DNA of 5,873 bases from LGRD01 sp031378125 (GTDB taxonomy: Bacteria; Pseudomonadota; Gammaproteobacteria; Burkholderiales; Burkholderiaceae_C): assembly GCA_031378125.1 (NCBI GenBank), contig JANNDW010000376.1, positions 1 to 5,873 of the forward strand. The letters run 5' to 3'. The notes under the pieces were generated by a model that searched no databases, was not told where the DNA came from, and saw only the letters and a program-made list of their open reading frames with translations. The position numbers and the translations under genes are program-made. This document shows positions 1 to 5,136 of the stretch, piece by piece (position 1 is the first letter of the stretch; each line of letters begins with the position of its first letter).

Positions 1-206
1 TAGATGCCGGCGAAGAAGATCATCGACGCGGTGGGCTCCACCTTCAGCGTGATCGGCAGCAGCATCGCCACCGCCGTGGCCGGGCCAATGCCGGGCAGCA
101 CGCCGACCGCCGTGCCGATCGTGCAGCCCAGCAGCGCCCACAGCAGGTTGATCGGCGTGCCGGCGGTGATGAACCCCTGCAGCAGGTTGTTCCAGGTCTC
201 TGTCAT
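1..206 (-). CDS. tctA: Tripartite tricarboxylate transporter large permease subunit TctA (partial, N-terminus only)
   Basis: This is the start of the large membrane subunit of a TTT-family secondary transporter, which normally has about 500 residues and some 10-12 membrane helices. It imports a substrate delivered by the periplasmic TctC protein. Sixty-eight codons are visible before the left edge. They begin MTETWNNLLQGF, continue with a hydrophobic stretch (INLLWALLGCTIGTAVGVLPG), and include the family's GVLPGIGPATAVAMLLP glycine/proline motif at about residues 34-50 and a following FFAGI segment. The ATG at 206-204 is the only usable start: the frame upstream runs through nine sense codons with no ATG, GTG or TTG to the tctB stop, with which it is in frame. 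No Shine-Dalgarno sequence sits at normal spacing, and the start codon lies inside a hairpin (see 203-222). It is third in the tctC-tctB-tctA operon. The family call is secure; the substrate is unknown. Confidence 0.93.
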   Translation of the reverse strand, partial: MTETWNNLLQGFITAGTPINLLWALLGCTIGTAVGVLPGIGPATAVAMLLPITLKVEPTASMIFFAGI

Positions 207-220
207 GATGATTCGATCAT
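203..220 (-). other. Five-codon minicistron (MIESS) overlapping the tctA start
   Basis: On the minus strand an ATG at 220-218 opens a five-codon frame, ATG ATC GAA TCA TCA, which ends in TGA at 205-203. That stop overlaps the tctA ATG as ATGA. A GGA at 229-227 lies six bases before the minicistron ATG, a better ribosome-site spacing than tctA itself has. The arrangement would let ribosomes terminate and restart on tctA. The geometry is seen; its use is inferred. Confidence 0.35.
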
Positions 221-222
221 GA
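203..222 (-). promoter_or_regulatory. Hairpin enclosing the tctA start codon
   Basis: A perfect 7-bp inverted repeat is present: TCATGAT at 203-209 and ATCATGA at 216-222, with a 6-base loop. In the minus-strand mRNA the 3' arm contains the tctA ATG (206-204). The stem is A/U-rich, so ribosomes translating upstream could open it. A role in coupling tctA translation to upstream translation is inferred. The symmetry itself is read directly from the sequence. Confidence 0.45.
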
Positions 223-233
223 TTTTTCCAGCA

Positions 234-728
234 TCAAAGCCACCCGGTCGAGGTGAGGCCCGGCAGGTTGATGGCCAGCAGTTTGGTGAACATCCAGTAC
301 ACGGGCGCGGCGATGGCAAACCCGGTCAAGGCGCTCTTGATCCAGGCGCCGGGCCGCAGGTCAAGCCGACCCTCGGCCGACTTGAAGCCCTGGGCGGCCA
401 GCACAAAACACAGCGTGCAGCTAAGGATGAAACCGATGGTGGTGATCAGCGCAGCGTTCAGCAGCACGCCGACGGACACCCAGACGAAGCCGGGCCAATG
501 GCCGGTCTCGGCGCCGCTCGGTGCTTCCATGTCGCGATAACCGCCGCTGCGCGCTTCGCGAATCAGCAACACGCCGCAAACCACCAGCACGGCCGCCACC
601 AGCCAAGGCAGGAAGTTGGGGCCGACCCCCGAATAGCCCGCCTCCGAACTGATCTGGGTGGCACCCGCCGCCAGCAGCAAACCGAGCGCCAACGTGCCGG
701 CGCCGATCAGCGCTTGCGGGCCGTTCAT
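234..728 (-). CDS. tctB: Tripartite tricarboxylate transporter small permease subunit TctB
   Basis: This is the small integral membrane subunit of the TctABC transporter, thought to work with TctA in the inner membrane. The protein has 164 residues, usual for the family. Hydrophobic segments lie at about residues 6-24, 36-57, 78-115 (long enough for two helices) and 130-152. The first two are separated by a SGVGPNFLPWLVA motif typical of TctB. The chosen ATG at 728-726 overlaps the tctC stop by one base (TGATG). A GTG at 731-729 would add one residue and give a four-base GTGA overlap, and the sequence does not decide between them. Either arrangement implies translational coupling to tctC. A 27-bp gap separates it from tctA, which is in the same reading frame. 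Confidence 0.92.
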   Translation of the reverse strand: MNGPQALIGAGTLALGLLLAAGATQISSEAGYSGVGPNFLPWLVAAVLVVCGVLLIREARSGGYRDMEAPSGAETGHWPGFVWVSVGVLLNAALITTIGFILSCTLCFVLAAQGFKSAEGRLDLRPGAWIKSALTGFAIAAPVYWMFTKLLAINLPGLTSTGWL

Positions 729-1687
729 CACACCATGCCAGACTTGACCATCACCGCCCGCAGGCTGGCAAATTCGTCGTCGACGAACTTGTCGAATGCC
801 GGGCCCGTCAGCAAGGCCGGAGTCCAGTTGTTCTTCTCCAAAGACTCGGTCCAGGCCTTGCTCTTGGTGGCCTTGACCACCATCTCCGTCAGCGCCTTGC
901 GCTGCTCGGGCGTGATGCCCGCGGCGCCGTACACGCCGCGCCAGTTGCCCAGCACCACGTTGACGCCCTGCTCCTTCAGCGTGGGCACGTCGATGCCCTT
1001 CAGCCGGGTCTCGGACGTGACCGCCAGCGCGCGCATCTTGCCGGTGGTGATGTACTCGGCAAACTCGCTGTAGCCGCTGCCGCCCACCGTGACGTTGCCG
1101 CCCAGGATGGCGGCCGTGGCCTCACCGCCTCCGCGGAACGCCACGTAGTTGATCTTGGCCGGGTCGACGCCCACTTCGCGCGCGATCATGGCCGCGGCGA
1201 TGTGTTCGGTCGACCCGCGCGAACCGCCGCCCCACTTCACACTGCCGGGGTCTTTCTTCATCTGCTCGATCACGTCCTTCATGGTCTTGAGCGGCGAATT
1301 GGCCGGCAGCACGAACACGTTGTACTCACTCGTCAAGCGCGCGATCGGCGTGGCCTGCGACAGGCTCACCGGCGGCTTGCCGGTAATGATGCCGCCCAGC
1401 ATCACCGCGCCCATCACCATCACCGCATTCGGGTCGGCCTTCGATCCATTGACGAACTGCGCCAGGCCGATGGCGCCGGCCGCGCCGCCCTTGTTGTCAT
1501 AGCTGACCGACGCCGCCACACCGGCTTCTTGCAGCGCCTTGCCCAGCGCCCGGCCGGTGGTGTCCCAGCCGCCGCCCGGATTGGCCGGGATCATCATCTT
1601 GAGATTGGCATTGGCCCAGGCGGGCAGCGGCAGCGCGCCGGACGCGGCCAGGGCCAGCAGCGATTTGAGAAAGGTGTCGCGACGCAT
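728..1687 (-). CDS. tctC: Bug/TctC-family periplasmic solute-binding protein of a tripartite tricarboxylate transporter
   Basis: This extracytoplasmic receptor binds the substrate in the periplasm and delivers it to TctA/TctB. The protein has 319 residues, normal for the family. The N-terminus is a signal peptide: MRRDTFLKS, a hydrophobic core (LLALAASGALPLP), then AWANA, with cleavage likely after residue 25 or 27. The RRDTFLK stretch resembles a twin-arginine signal but has one extra residue before FLK, so Sec export is at least as likely. The mature protein opens with the Bug-family ligand loop NPGGGWDTTGRA at about residues 36-47. A glycine-rich segment, KWGGGSRGSTEH, lies further on, as in other Bug proteins. 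The ATG at 1687 is chosen because GAAGGA stands seven bases upstream and it places the signal peptide at the very N-terminus; a TTG start at 1735 would spoil both. The gene is first in the operon and divergent from the regulator pair. The substrate (citrate, another carboxylate, or an aromatic acid) cannot be read from the sequence. Confidence 0.95.
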   Translation of the reverse strand: MRRDTFLKSLLALAASGALPLPAWANANLKMMIPANPGGGWDTTGRALGKALQEAGVAASVSYDNKGGAAGAIGLAQFVNGSKADPNAVMVMGAVMLGGIITGKPPVSLSQATPIARLTSEYNVFVLPANSPLKTMKDVIEQMKKDPGSVKWGGGSRGSTEHIAAAMIAREVGVDPAKINYVAFRGGGEATAAILGGNVTVGGSGYSEFAEYITTGKMRALAVTSETRLKGIDVPTLKEQGVNVVLGNWRGVYGAAGITPEQRKALTEMVVKATKSKAWTESLEKNNWTPALLTGPAFDKFVDDEFASLRAVMVKSGMV

Positions 1688-1694
1688 GACGGTG

Positions 1695-1700
1695 TCCTTC
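1695..1700 (-). promoter_or_regulatory. Ribosome binding site of tctC
   Basis: On the minus strand GAAGGA occupies 1700-1695, leaving seven bases before the ATG at 1687. This strong Shine-Dalgarno sequence decides the tctC start against the longer TTG-initiated frame. Confidence 0.75.
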
Positions 1701-1707
1701 GAGAACG

Positions 1708-1735
1708 ATTGCACAAGGCTCGATGTTCGCGTCAA
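1708..1735 (-). promoter_or_regulatory. Candidate sigma-70-type promoter for tctCBA
   Basis: On the minus strand TTGACG (1735-1730, five of six matches to the -35 consensus) is separated by 16 bases from TGCAAT (1713-1708, four of six matches to the -10 consensus). Transcription would begin near 1701 and give a leader of about 14 bases that just includes the tctC Shine-Dalgarno sequence. The weak -10 would fit a promoter that needs an activator. This was read by eye; no start site has been measured. Confidence 0.4.
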
Positions 1736-1769
1736 AGCCTGTCAGTCGGCTGTCCAAAGACCTAGGACA
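1731..1769. promoter_or_regulatory. Candidate operator: phased GTC repeats and a TGTCC/GGACA inverted repeat upstream of tctC
   Basis: Plus-strand GTCA at 1731, GTCA at 1741 and GTCC at 1752 are 10 and 11 bases apart, and CTGTC occurs at both 1739-1743 and 1750-1754, exactly 11 bases apart. Overlapping this is a perfect inverted repeat, TGTCC at 1751-1755 and GGACA at 1765-1769, centred on 1760. The block overlaps and lies upstream of the candidate tctC -35 element, and the inverted repeat is centred about 59 bases before the predicted start. OmpR-family regulators generally bind head-to-tail repeats with about one helical turn between them, so the TctD-like protein is the obvious candidate ligand. 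The binding is inferred. Confidence 0.4.
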
Positions 1770-1804
1770 AACACCGAGGCGGGTTCTCGGTTCGCGCTTG
1801 CAGC

Positions 1805-1836
1805 GCGCGGTCTGCCGCGCAGGCATCATCGGCCTG
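1805..1836 (+). promoter_or_regulatory. Two adjacent hairpins in the leader of the response-regulator gene
   Basis: GCGCGG (1805-1810) pairs with CCGCGC (1815-1820) around a TCTG loop. Immediately next to it CAGGC (1820-1824) pairs with GCCTG (1832-1836) around seven bases. The second stem ends four bases before the ATG at 1841. No convincing Shine-Dalgarno sequence is present; the only purine-rich bases (AGG, 1821-1823) lie in the second stem and are too far from the ATG. The pairing is visible; any effect on translation is inferred. Confidence 0.3.
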
Positions 1837-1840
1837 TTCC

Positions 1841-2527
1841 ATGAAACTCCTGCTGATCGAAGACAACCCGGCCATGCGCACCACGCTGCAGCGCAGCTTC
1901 GAGCGGCGCGGCATGCGGGTGGTGAGCTGCGACGACGGGGCGCGCGCGCTCGACCGCTGGCAAGCCAGCCTGCCCGACGTCGTGCTGCTGGATTTGAGCC
2001 AGCCCGGCCTTGACGGGCTGGAGGTGCTGGCCAGGGCGCGCGCCGCCGGGCTGCGCACGCCCGTGCTCATCCTCACCGCGCGCGGCACCGTGGGCGACCG
2101 CATCCTGGGCCTGAACACCGGGGCCGACGACTACCTGCCCAAACCCTTCGACCTCGACGAGTTGGAAGCGCGCGTGCGGGCGTTGGCGCGCCGTGCGGCC
2201 TCGCAGCCTGGCGAGGAGTTCCGCGGTGACACCACCATCGAGTTCTGCGGCATGCGCGCAGACAACGCCAGCGGTGCGGTCTACTTCCGAGGCCAGGTGA
2301 TGGAACTGGCGCCGCGCGAACTGGCCTTGCTGCGCAGCCTGCTGGCCAAACCGGGCCATGCCGTGGCCAGGGAGCGTCTGCTCGAGGCCGTGTTCCCGGG
2401 CGAAGTGCAAGTGCAGGCCGAAGCGATCGAAGTGGTCGCCTACCGGCTGCGCAAGAAGCTGCTGCACACCGGCGCGCAACTGGTCACGCTGCGCGGCCTG
2501 GGCTACCTGTTGAAGGCCAGCGCATGA
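1841..2527 (+). CDS. tctD: OmpR-family response regulator, TctD-like
   Basis: This is a cytoplasmic DNA-binding response regulator of 228 residues, a typical length. The receiver domain spans about residues 1-120 and has every expected functional residue: acidic pair E7/D8, phospho-acceptor D51 in LLDLSQPGLDG, T79 in LTAR, and K101 in the PKPF motif. The C-terminal winged-helix domain spans about residues 130-226 and contains the alpha-loop-like MELAPRELALLRSLL, the recognition region around AIEVVAYRLRKKL, and the usual closing motif TLRGLGYLL. The start is set by the canonical MKLLLIEDN opening. The stop overlaps the kinase start (ATGA), so the two are co-translated. Divergence from tctCBA matches the known TctD/TctE control of tricarboxylate transporters in enterobacteria, so it probably activates that operon. 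The regulator class is certain; the TctD name rests mainly on context. Confidence 0.9.
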   Translation: MKLLLIEDNPAMRTTLQRSFERRGMRVVSCDDGARALDRWQASLPDVVLLDLSQPGLDGLEVLARARAAGLRTPVLILTARGTVGDRILGLNTGADDYLPKPFDLDELEARVRALARRAASQPGEEFRGDTTIEFCGMRADNASGAVYFRGQVMELAPRELALLRSLLAKPGHAVARERLLEAVFPGEVQVQAEAIEVVAYRLRKKLLHTGAQLVTLRGLGYLLKASA

Positions 2528-3990
2528 GGTGGCTGTCGATGCGCAGCTTGTCGTTGCGCAGCTTGTCGATGCGAGATTTGTCATTGCGCAGCTTTCTGCT
2601 GCTGGGCATCTTGTTGCCGGTGGGGGTGTTCGTCGTCATCAACACGGTCGGCCTGTACCGCCAGGCATTGAAGGCCGCCGACACGGCTTACGACCGCACG
2701 CTGCTGGCATCTGCCAAGTCGATCGGCGAGCTGCTGGAAGTGACCGGCAGCGGCGCGCAAGCAAGGCTCAAGGCCACCGTGCTGTATTCGGCGCTCGAGC
2801 CGTTCGAGGCCGACAACCGCAGCCGCATGTTCTACAAGGTCACCGGATTCAACGGTGAGATGGCCTCGGGCTTCGAAGACCTGCCGGCCTGGCGCGGCAC
2901 GCTTCCGAACAAAGGCCTGTACGCCGCGCTGGTGGACTTCTACAACGACAGCTACCGCGGCCAGCCGGTCCGCGTGGCCGTGCTGCTGCAGCCGGTGGCC
3001 GGTCTCGGCGGCCAGGGCATGGCCACCATCCAGGTGGCCGAAACGCTGGAGCTGCGCCAGACGCTGGCGCGCCAGGTCCTGATCGACACGCTGTGGCGCC
3101 AGGCCGCGCTGGTGTTGGTGATCGCTGTGCTCGTCTTCGTCGTGGTTCAGCGCGCAACCAAGCCGGTGCGCGAACTCAGCGAACGCCTGAACGCGCGGAG
3201 CGAAAACGACCTGCGGCCGATCGCGGCCCCCAACGCACCGCTCGAGCTGCAACCGCTGGTGGACGCCACCAACCACGTGATGGCGCGGCTGGCCCACCTG
3301 CTGGAGCACCAGAAGCGGTTTGTGCGCGACACCTCGCACCAGTTGCGCACGCCGCTGGCGGTGCTGAAGACGCAGGTGCAATCGGCCCTGCGCGGCGATG
3401 TGGAGCCGGCCCAGGCGCTGGCTGAAATCGGCCACACGGTCGAGCGCGCCACCGAACTGGCCAACCAGATGCTGGCCCTGGCCAAGGTGGAACAGCTGCG
3501 CCAGCAAAGCGACGCGACCGTGCTGGACTGGGCCGCGATCGTGCGCGCGGTGGCGCTCGACCTGTCGGCCTTGATCGGCGCGAACCAGCTTGACTTTTCC
3601 ATCACCACGGCAAGCTCTGCCGTGCGGGCGCACGAATGGGCGTTGCGCGAACTCACCCGCAACCTGTTGCACAACGCCATCAAACAAACGCCGCCGGGTT
3701 CGCGCATTGCCGTTGCCGTGAGCCATCGGCCCCATTGGGCCTGCCTGTCGATTGCCGACAGCGGCCCGGGCATCACCGCGCTGCAGCGCGAAAGGCTGTT
3801 TCAGCCTTTCTTCACAGGCGCCGGCGCTGGCGATTCGCGCAGCGGCTCGGGGCTGGGCCTGGCAATCTGCCATGAGATCGTGCAGTCACTGCACGGCAGC
3901 ATCTCACTCGACAACCGCGAAGAAGATGGCCGAATCATCGGCCTGGACGCCAAGGTGCGTTTGCCGCTGGCGGACAATCCGGCCTGCTGA
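2524..3990 (+). CDS. tctE: Membrane sensor histidine kinase, TctE-like
   Basis: This inner-membrane sensor of 488 residues phosphorylates the adjacent regulator. Order of parts: a short cytoplasmic tail made of four five-residue repeats (residues 4-23); first membrane helix about 24-44; a periplasmic sensor region about 45-190, of the size found in the 2CSK_N group; second helix about 194-208; a linker of HAMP size to about 262; a HisKA dimerisation domain with phospho-accepting H272 in the TSHQLRTPLA motif; and a HATPase domain with N-box RNLLHNAIKQTPPG (N384), G1 box IADSGPGI (D412), F-box RLFQPFF and G2 box SGSGLGLAI (residues 440-448). All catalytic motifs are intact. The first ATG is kept because it forms an ATGA overlap with the regulator gene. 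In-frame ATGs at 2539 and 2569 inside the repeats are alternatives that keep the first helix. The ligand is not predictable; a carboxylate is suggested by the neighbouring transporter. Confidence 0.9.
   Translation: MRWLSMRSLSLRSLSMRDLSLRSFLLLGILLPVGVFVVINTVGLYRQALKAADTAYDRTLLASAKSIGELLEVTGSGAQARLKATVLYSALEPFEADNRSRMFYKVTGFNGEMASGFEDLPAWRGTLPNKGLYAALVDFYNDSYRGQPVRVAVLLQPVAGLGGQGMATIQVAETLELRQTLARQVLIDTLWRQAALVLVIAVLVFVVVQRATKPVRELSERLNARSENDLRPIAAPNAPLELQPLVDATNHVMARLAHLLEHQKRFVRDTSHQLRTPLAVLKTQVQSALRGDVEPAQALAEIGHTVERATELANQMLALAKVEQLRQQSDATVLDWAAIVRAVALDLSALIGANQLDFSITTASSAVRAHEWALRELTRNLLHNAIKQTPPGSRIAVAVSHRPHWACLSIADSGPGITALQRERLFQPFFTGAGAGDSRSGSGLGLAICHEIVQSLHGSISLDNREEDGRIIGLDAKVRLPLADNPAC
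2533..2592 (+). repeat. Four tandem 15-bp in-frame repeats at the 5' end of the kinase gene
   Basis: Units at 2533-2547, 2548-2562, 2563-2577 and 2578-2592 share the pattern YTGTCRWTGCGCAGC with a few substitutions. They encode LSMRS, LSLRS, LSMRD and LSLRS. The period of 15 keeps the frame, so copy-number change would only lengthen or shorten the cytoplasmic tail before the first membrane helix. Units one and three carry an in-frame ATG. Expansion by replication slippage is the likely origin. Confidence 0.85.
3790..3810. repeat. Perfect 9-bp inverted repeat inside the kinase ATP-binding domain
   Basis: GAAAGGCTG (3790-3798) and CAGCCTTTC (3802-3810) are exact reverse complements around a three-base TTT loop. 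The stretch encodes the conserved RERLFQPF F-box region, so much of it is fixed by protein sequence. It is not followed by a T-run and therefore is not a standard intrinsic terminator. It may be a coding coincidence or an mRNA stability or pause element. Confidence 0.5.
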
Positions 3991-3998
3991 AGAAAAGG

Positions 3999-4020
3999 CG
4001 ATGAACAAGCGATGAACAAG
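3999..4020 (+). repeat. Perfect 11-bp tandem duplication across the hslR start codon
   Basis: CGATGAACAAG occurs at 3999-4009 and again, without a gap, at 4010-4020. Each copy carries an ATG followed by AAC AAG. Because 11 is not a multiple of three, the two ATGs are in different frames and only the second reads into hslR. The purine-rich AGAAAAGG (3991-3998) lies two bases before the first ATG and 13 before the second. Confidence 0.9.
4001..4015 (+). other. Four-codon minicistron (MNKR) overlapping the hslR start
   Basis: ATG AAC AAG CGA TGA runs from 4001 to 4015 and its stop overlaps the hslR ATG as ATGA. It is a direct product of the 11-bp duplication. The Shine-Dalgarno-like AAGG ends only two bases before this ATG, so initiation here may be poor. 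Whether it is translated is unknown. Confidence 0.3.
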
Positions 4021-4431
4021 ATCACACCTGTCGACAAGGTGCGCCTGGACAAATGGCTCTGGGCGGCGCGCTTCTTCAAGACCCGTGGCCTGGCCTGCGA
4101 CGAAATCGGCAAGGGCCGCGTCAGCGTCAACGGCCAAGTGGCCAAGGCGTCCAAAGAGTTGCATGTGGGCGACCTGATCGGCCTGCGCCAGGGCCTGGTG
4201 CAACGCAGCGTGGCGGTCAAGGGCCTGACTGACCAGCGCGGCCCGGCGCCGGTGGCTCAGACGCTGTATGAAGAAACGCCCGAGAGCGTGGCTTCGCGCC
4301 TGCAGCTGGCTGCTAAAGCGCGCCTGAACACCGAGCCGGCGTTGGCCATCGAACAGGGCCGGCCGACCAAGCGCGACCGGCGCCAGCTGGCCGACTGGAA
4401 CCGCTGGAGCGCGTCAGTCGACGCTGAGTGA
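4012..4431 (+). CDS. hslR: Hsp15, S4-domain RNA-binding heat-shock protein
   Basis: Hsp15 binds free 50S ribosomal subunits that still carry a nascent chain on tRNA and helps recycle them after heat-induced abortive translation. The protein has 139 residues, close to the E. coli length. An S4 RNA-binding domain lies at about residues 9-70 and shows the family pattern VRLDKWLWAARFFKTRGLA followed by GRVSVNGQVAKASKELHVGD. The basic C-terminal tail, GRPTKRDRRQLADWNRW, is also typical of Hsp15. It begins 21 bases after the kinase stop with no terminator between them, so it may share the tctDE transcript in addition to any promoter of its own. The ATG at 4012 is preferred because the ATG at 4001 leads to a stop after four codons. 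The family call is strong. Confidence 0.92.
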   Translation: MNKITPVDKVRLDKWLWAARFFKTRGLACDEIGKGRVSVNGQVAKASKELHVGDLIGLRQGLVQRSVAVKGLTDQRGPAPVAQTLYEETPESVASRLQLAAKARLNTEPALAIEQGRPTKRDRRQLADWNRWSASVDAE

Positions 4432-4433
4432 GC

Positions 4434-4447
4434 GCCGAAGGTTCGGC
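4434..4447 (+). other. Small hairpin just after the hslR stop
   Basis: GCCGAA (4434-4439) and TTCGGC (4442-4447) are exact reverse complements two bases apart, which in practice gives a five-pair stem with a four-base loop. It starts three bases after the stop codon. There is no T-run after it, so it is at most a weak transcript end or 3'-end stabiliser. Confidence 0.3.
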
Positions 4448-4502
4448 CTGCGCGACCGATGTCACGCGATGGCGGCCGCGCGAAGAAGCCTTGTAATTCC
4501 AC

Positions 4503-4530
4503 CTTGAATTTGAGGGCAATGGCTTCAAAT
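4503..4530 (+). promoter_or_regulatory. Weak candidate heat-shock (sigma-32) promoter upstream of grpE
   Basis: CTTGAA at 4503-4508 matches the core of the sigma-32 -35 element. The sequence 13 bases after CTTGAAT, CTTCAAAT at 4523-4530, matches the CCCCATNT -10 element poorly. The region is locally AT-rich compared with its surroundings, and an ATTTGA/TCAAAT inverted repeat (4508-4513, 4525-4530) overlaps it. The call rests mainly on the -35 element and on grpE normally being heat-inducible. Confidence 0.25.
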
Positions 4531-4556
4531 CGACGGCTGCGGAGCATTTTTCACCG

Positions 4557-5093
4557 ATGTCAAACACCGAACCCACCCCCCCGAACCCCGATCCGGCAGA
4601 CGCCGCCCCGGCCGCCCAGGAAGGCGCCGCCGCGCTGAACACGGAATTCAAACTCCAGGAGCTCGAAGCCAAGCATGCCGAGGTGTCCGACGCCTACCTG
4701 CGCGCCAAGGCCGAGGCTGAAAACACCCGCAGGCGTGCCGAGGACGAAATATCCAAGGCACGCAAGTACGCTGTCGAGAGCTTTGCCGACAGCCTGCTGC
4801 CGGTCAAAGACAGCCTGGAGGCGGCCATCGCGATGCCCGACGCCTCGCCCGAGCAGATGCTCGAAGGCGTGCATGCGACGCTGCGCCAGCTGGTGGCGGC
4901 GCTGGAGCGCCAAAAGGTCGTCGAGGTCAATCCTGCCGCGGGCACCAAGTTCGACCCGCACCAGCACCAGGCCATCAGCGTGGTGGCGGCAGCACAGGAG
5001 CCCGGCACGGTCGTCATGGTGCTGCAAAAGGGCTACCTGATCGTCGACCGCGTGCTGCGCCCGGCGCTGGTCACGGTGACGGCGTCTTCGTGA
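4557..5093 (+). CDS. grpE: GrpE, nucleotide exchange factor of DnaK
   Basis: GrpE is a cytoplasmic co-chaperone that acts as a dimer and releases ADP from DnaK to drive the folding cycle. The protein has 178 residues, usual for the family. Residues 1-28 form an acidic, proline- and alanine-rich disordered tail. A long helix with coiled-coil character follows (about 30-75: KLQELEAKHAEVSDAYLRAKAEAEN). The C-terminal beta domain carries the signature FDPHQHQA at residues 132-139 and then PGTVVMVLQKGYLI and RVLRPALVTV. The ATG at 4557 has GGAG at 4541-4544, a rather long 12-base spacing. It lies 108 bp upstream of dnaK on the same strand, the expected functional partner. Confidence 0.96.
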   Translation: MSNTEPTPPNPDPADAAPAAQEGAAALNTEFKLQELEAKHAEVSDAYLRAKAEAENTRRRAEDEISKARKYAVESFADSLLPVKDSLEAAIAMPDASPEQMLEGVHATLRQLVAALERQKVVEVNPAAGTKFDPHQHQAISVVAAAQEPGTVVMVLQKGYLIVDRVLRPALVTVTASS

Positions 5094-5095
5094 AT

Positions 5096-5134
5096 GGTTC
5101 TGCACAGCCTGTGCACAGCAATACGCACAGAACC
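5096..5134 (+). repeat. Inverted repeat with nested palindrome and GCACAG repeats downstream of grpE
   Basis: GGTTCTG (5096-5102) and CAGAACC (5128-5134) are perfect 7-bp reverse complements starting two bases after the grpE stop. Inside them lies a perfect 10-bp palindrome, CTGTGCACAG (5109-5118). The word GCACAG occurs three times, at 5102, 5113 and 5125, with 11- and 12-base steps. No T-run follows, so it is not a textbook terminator. It could be a protein-binding site or a transcript-processing hairpin between grpE and dnaK. Confidence 0.6.
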
Positions 5135-5136
5135 TG

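Noticed and set aside
219..1073. A 284-codon plus-strand open frame opposite tctB and tctC
   Set aside because: It is the antisense shadow of two clearly recognisable genes. Its composition is low-complexity and no motif is visible.
1688..1735. A longer tctC starting from TTG at 1735
   Set aside because: It would place 16 extra residues before a normal signal peptide and would ignore the strong GAAGGA site in front of the ATG at 1687.
1826..2584. A 252-codon minus-strand open frame opposite the response regulator
   Set aside because: It is a shadow of a canonical OmpR-family gene. The product is Gln/Ala/His-rich with no domain, and its 5' part is generated from the 15-bp repeats.
2581..3873. 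A 430-codon open frame on the minus strand opposite the kinase gene
   Set aside because: It lies entirely antisense to a kinase with all catalytic motifs intact. Its product is rich in Arg, Gln, His and Ala, the usual shadow composition in GC-rich DNA, and it has no recognisable domain.
3999..4020. Insertion-sequence footprint or target-site duplication
   Set aside because: The two 11-bp copies are directly adjacent with nothing between them and no terminal repeats, so simple slippage is the better explanation.
4434..4447. Rho-independent terminator after hslR
   Set aside because: The stem is short with a tiny loop and no T-run follows, so it is listed only as a small hairpin.
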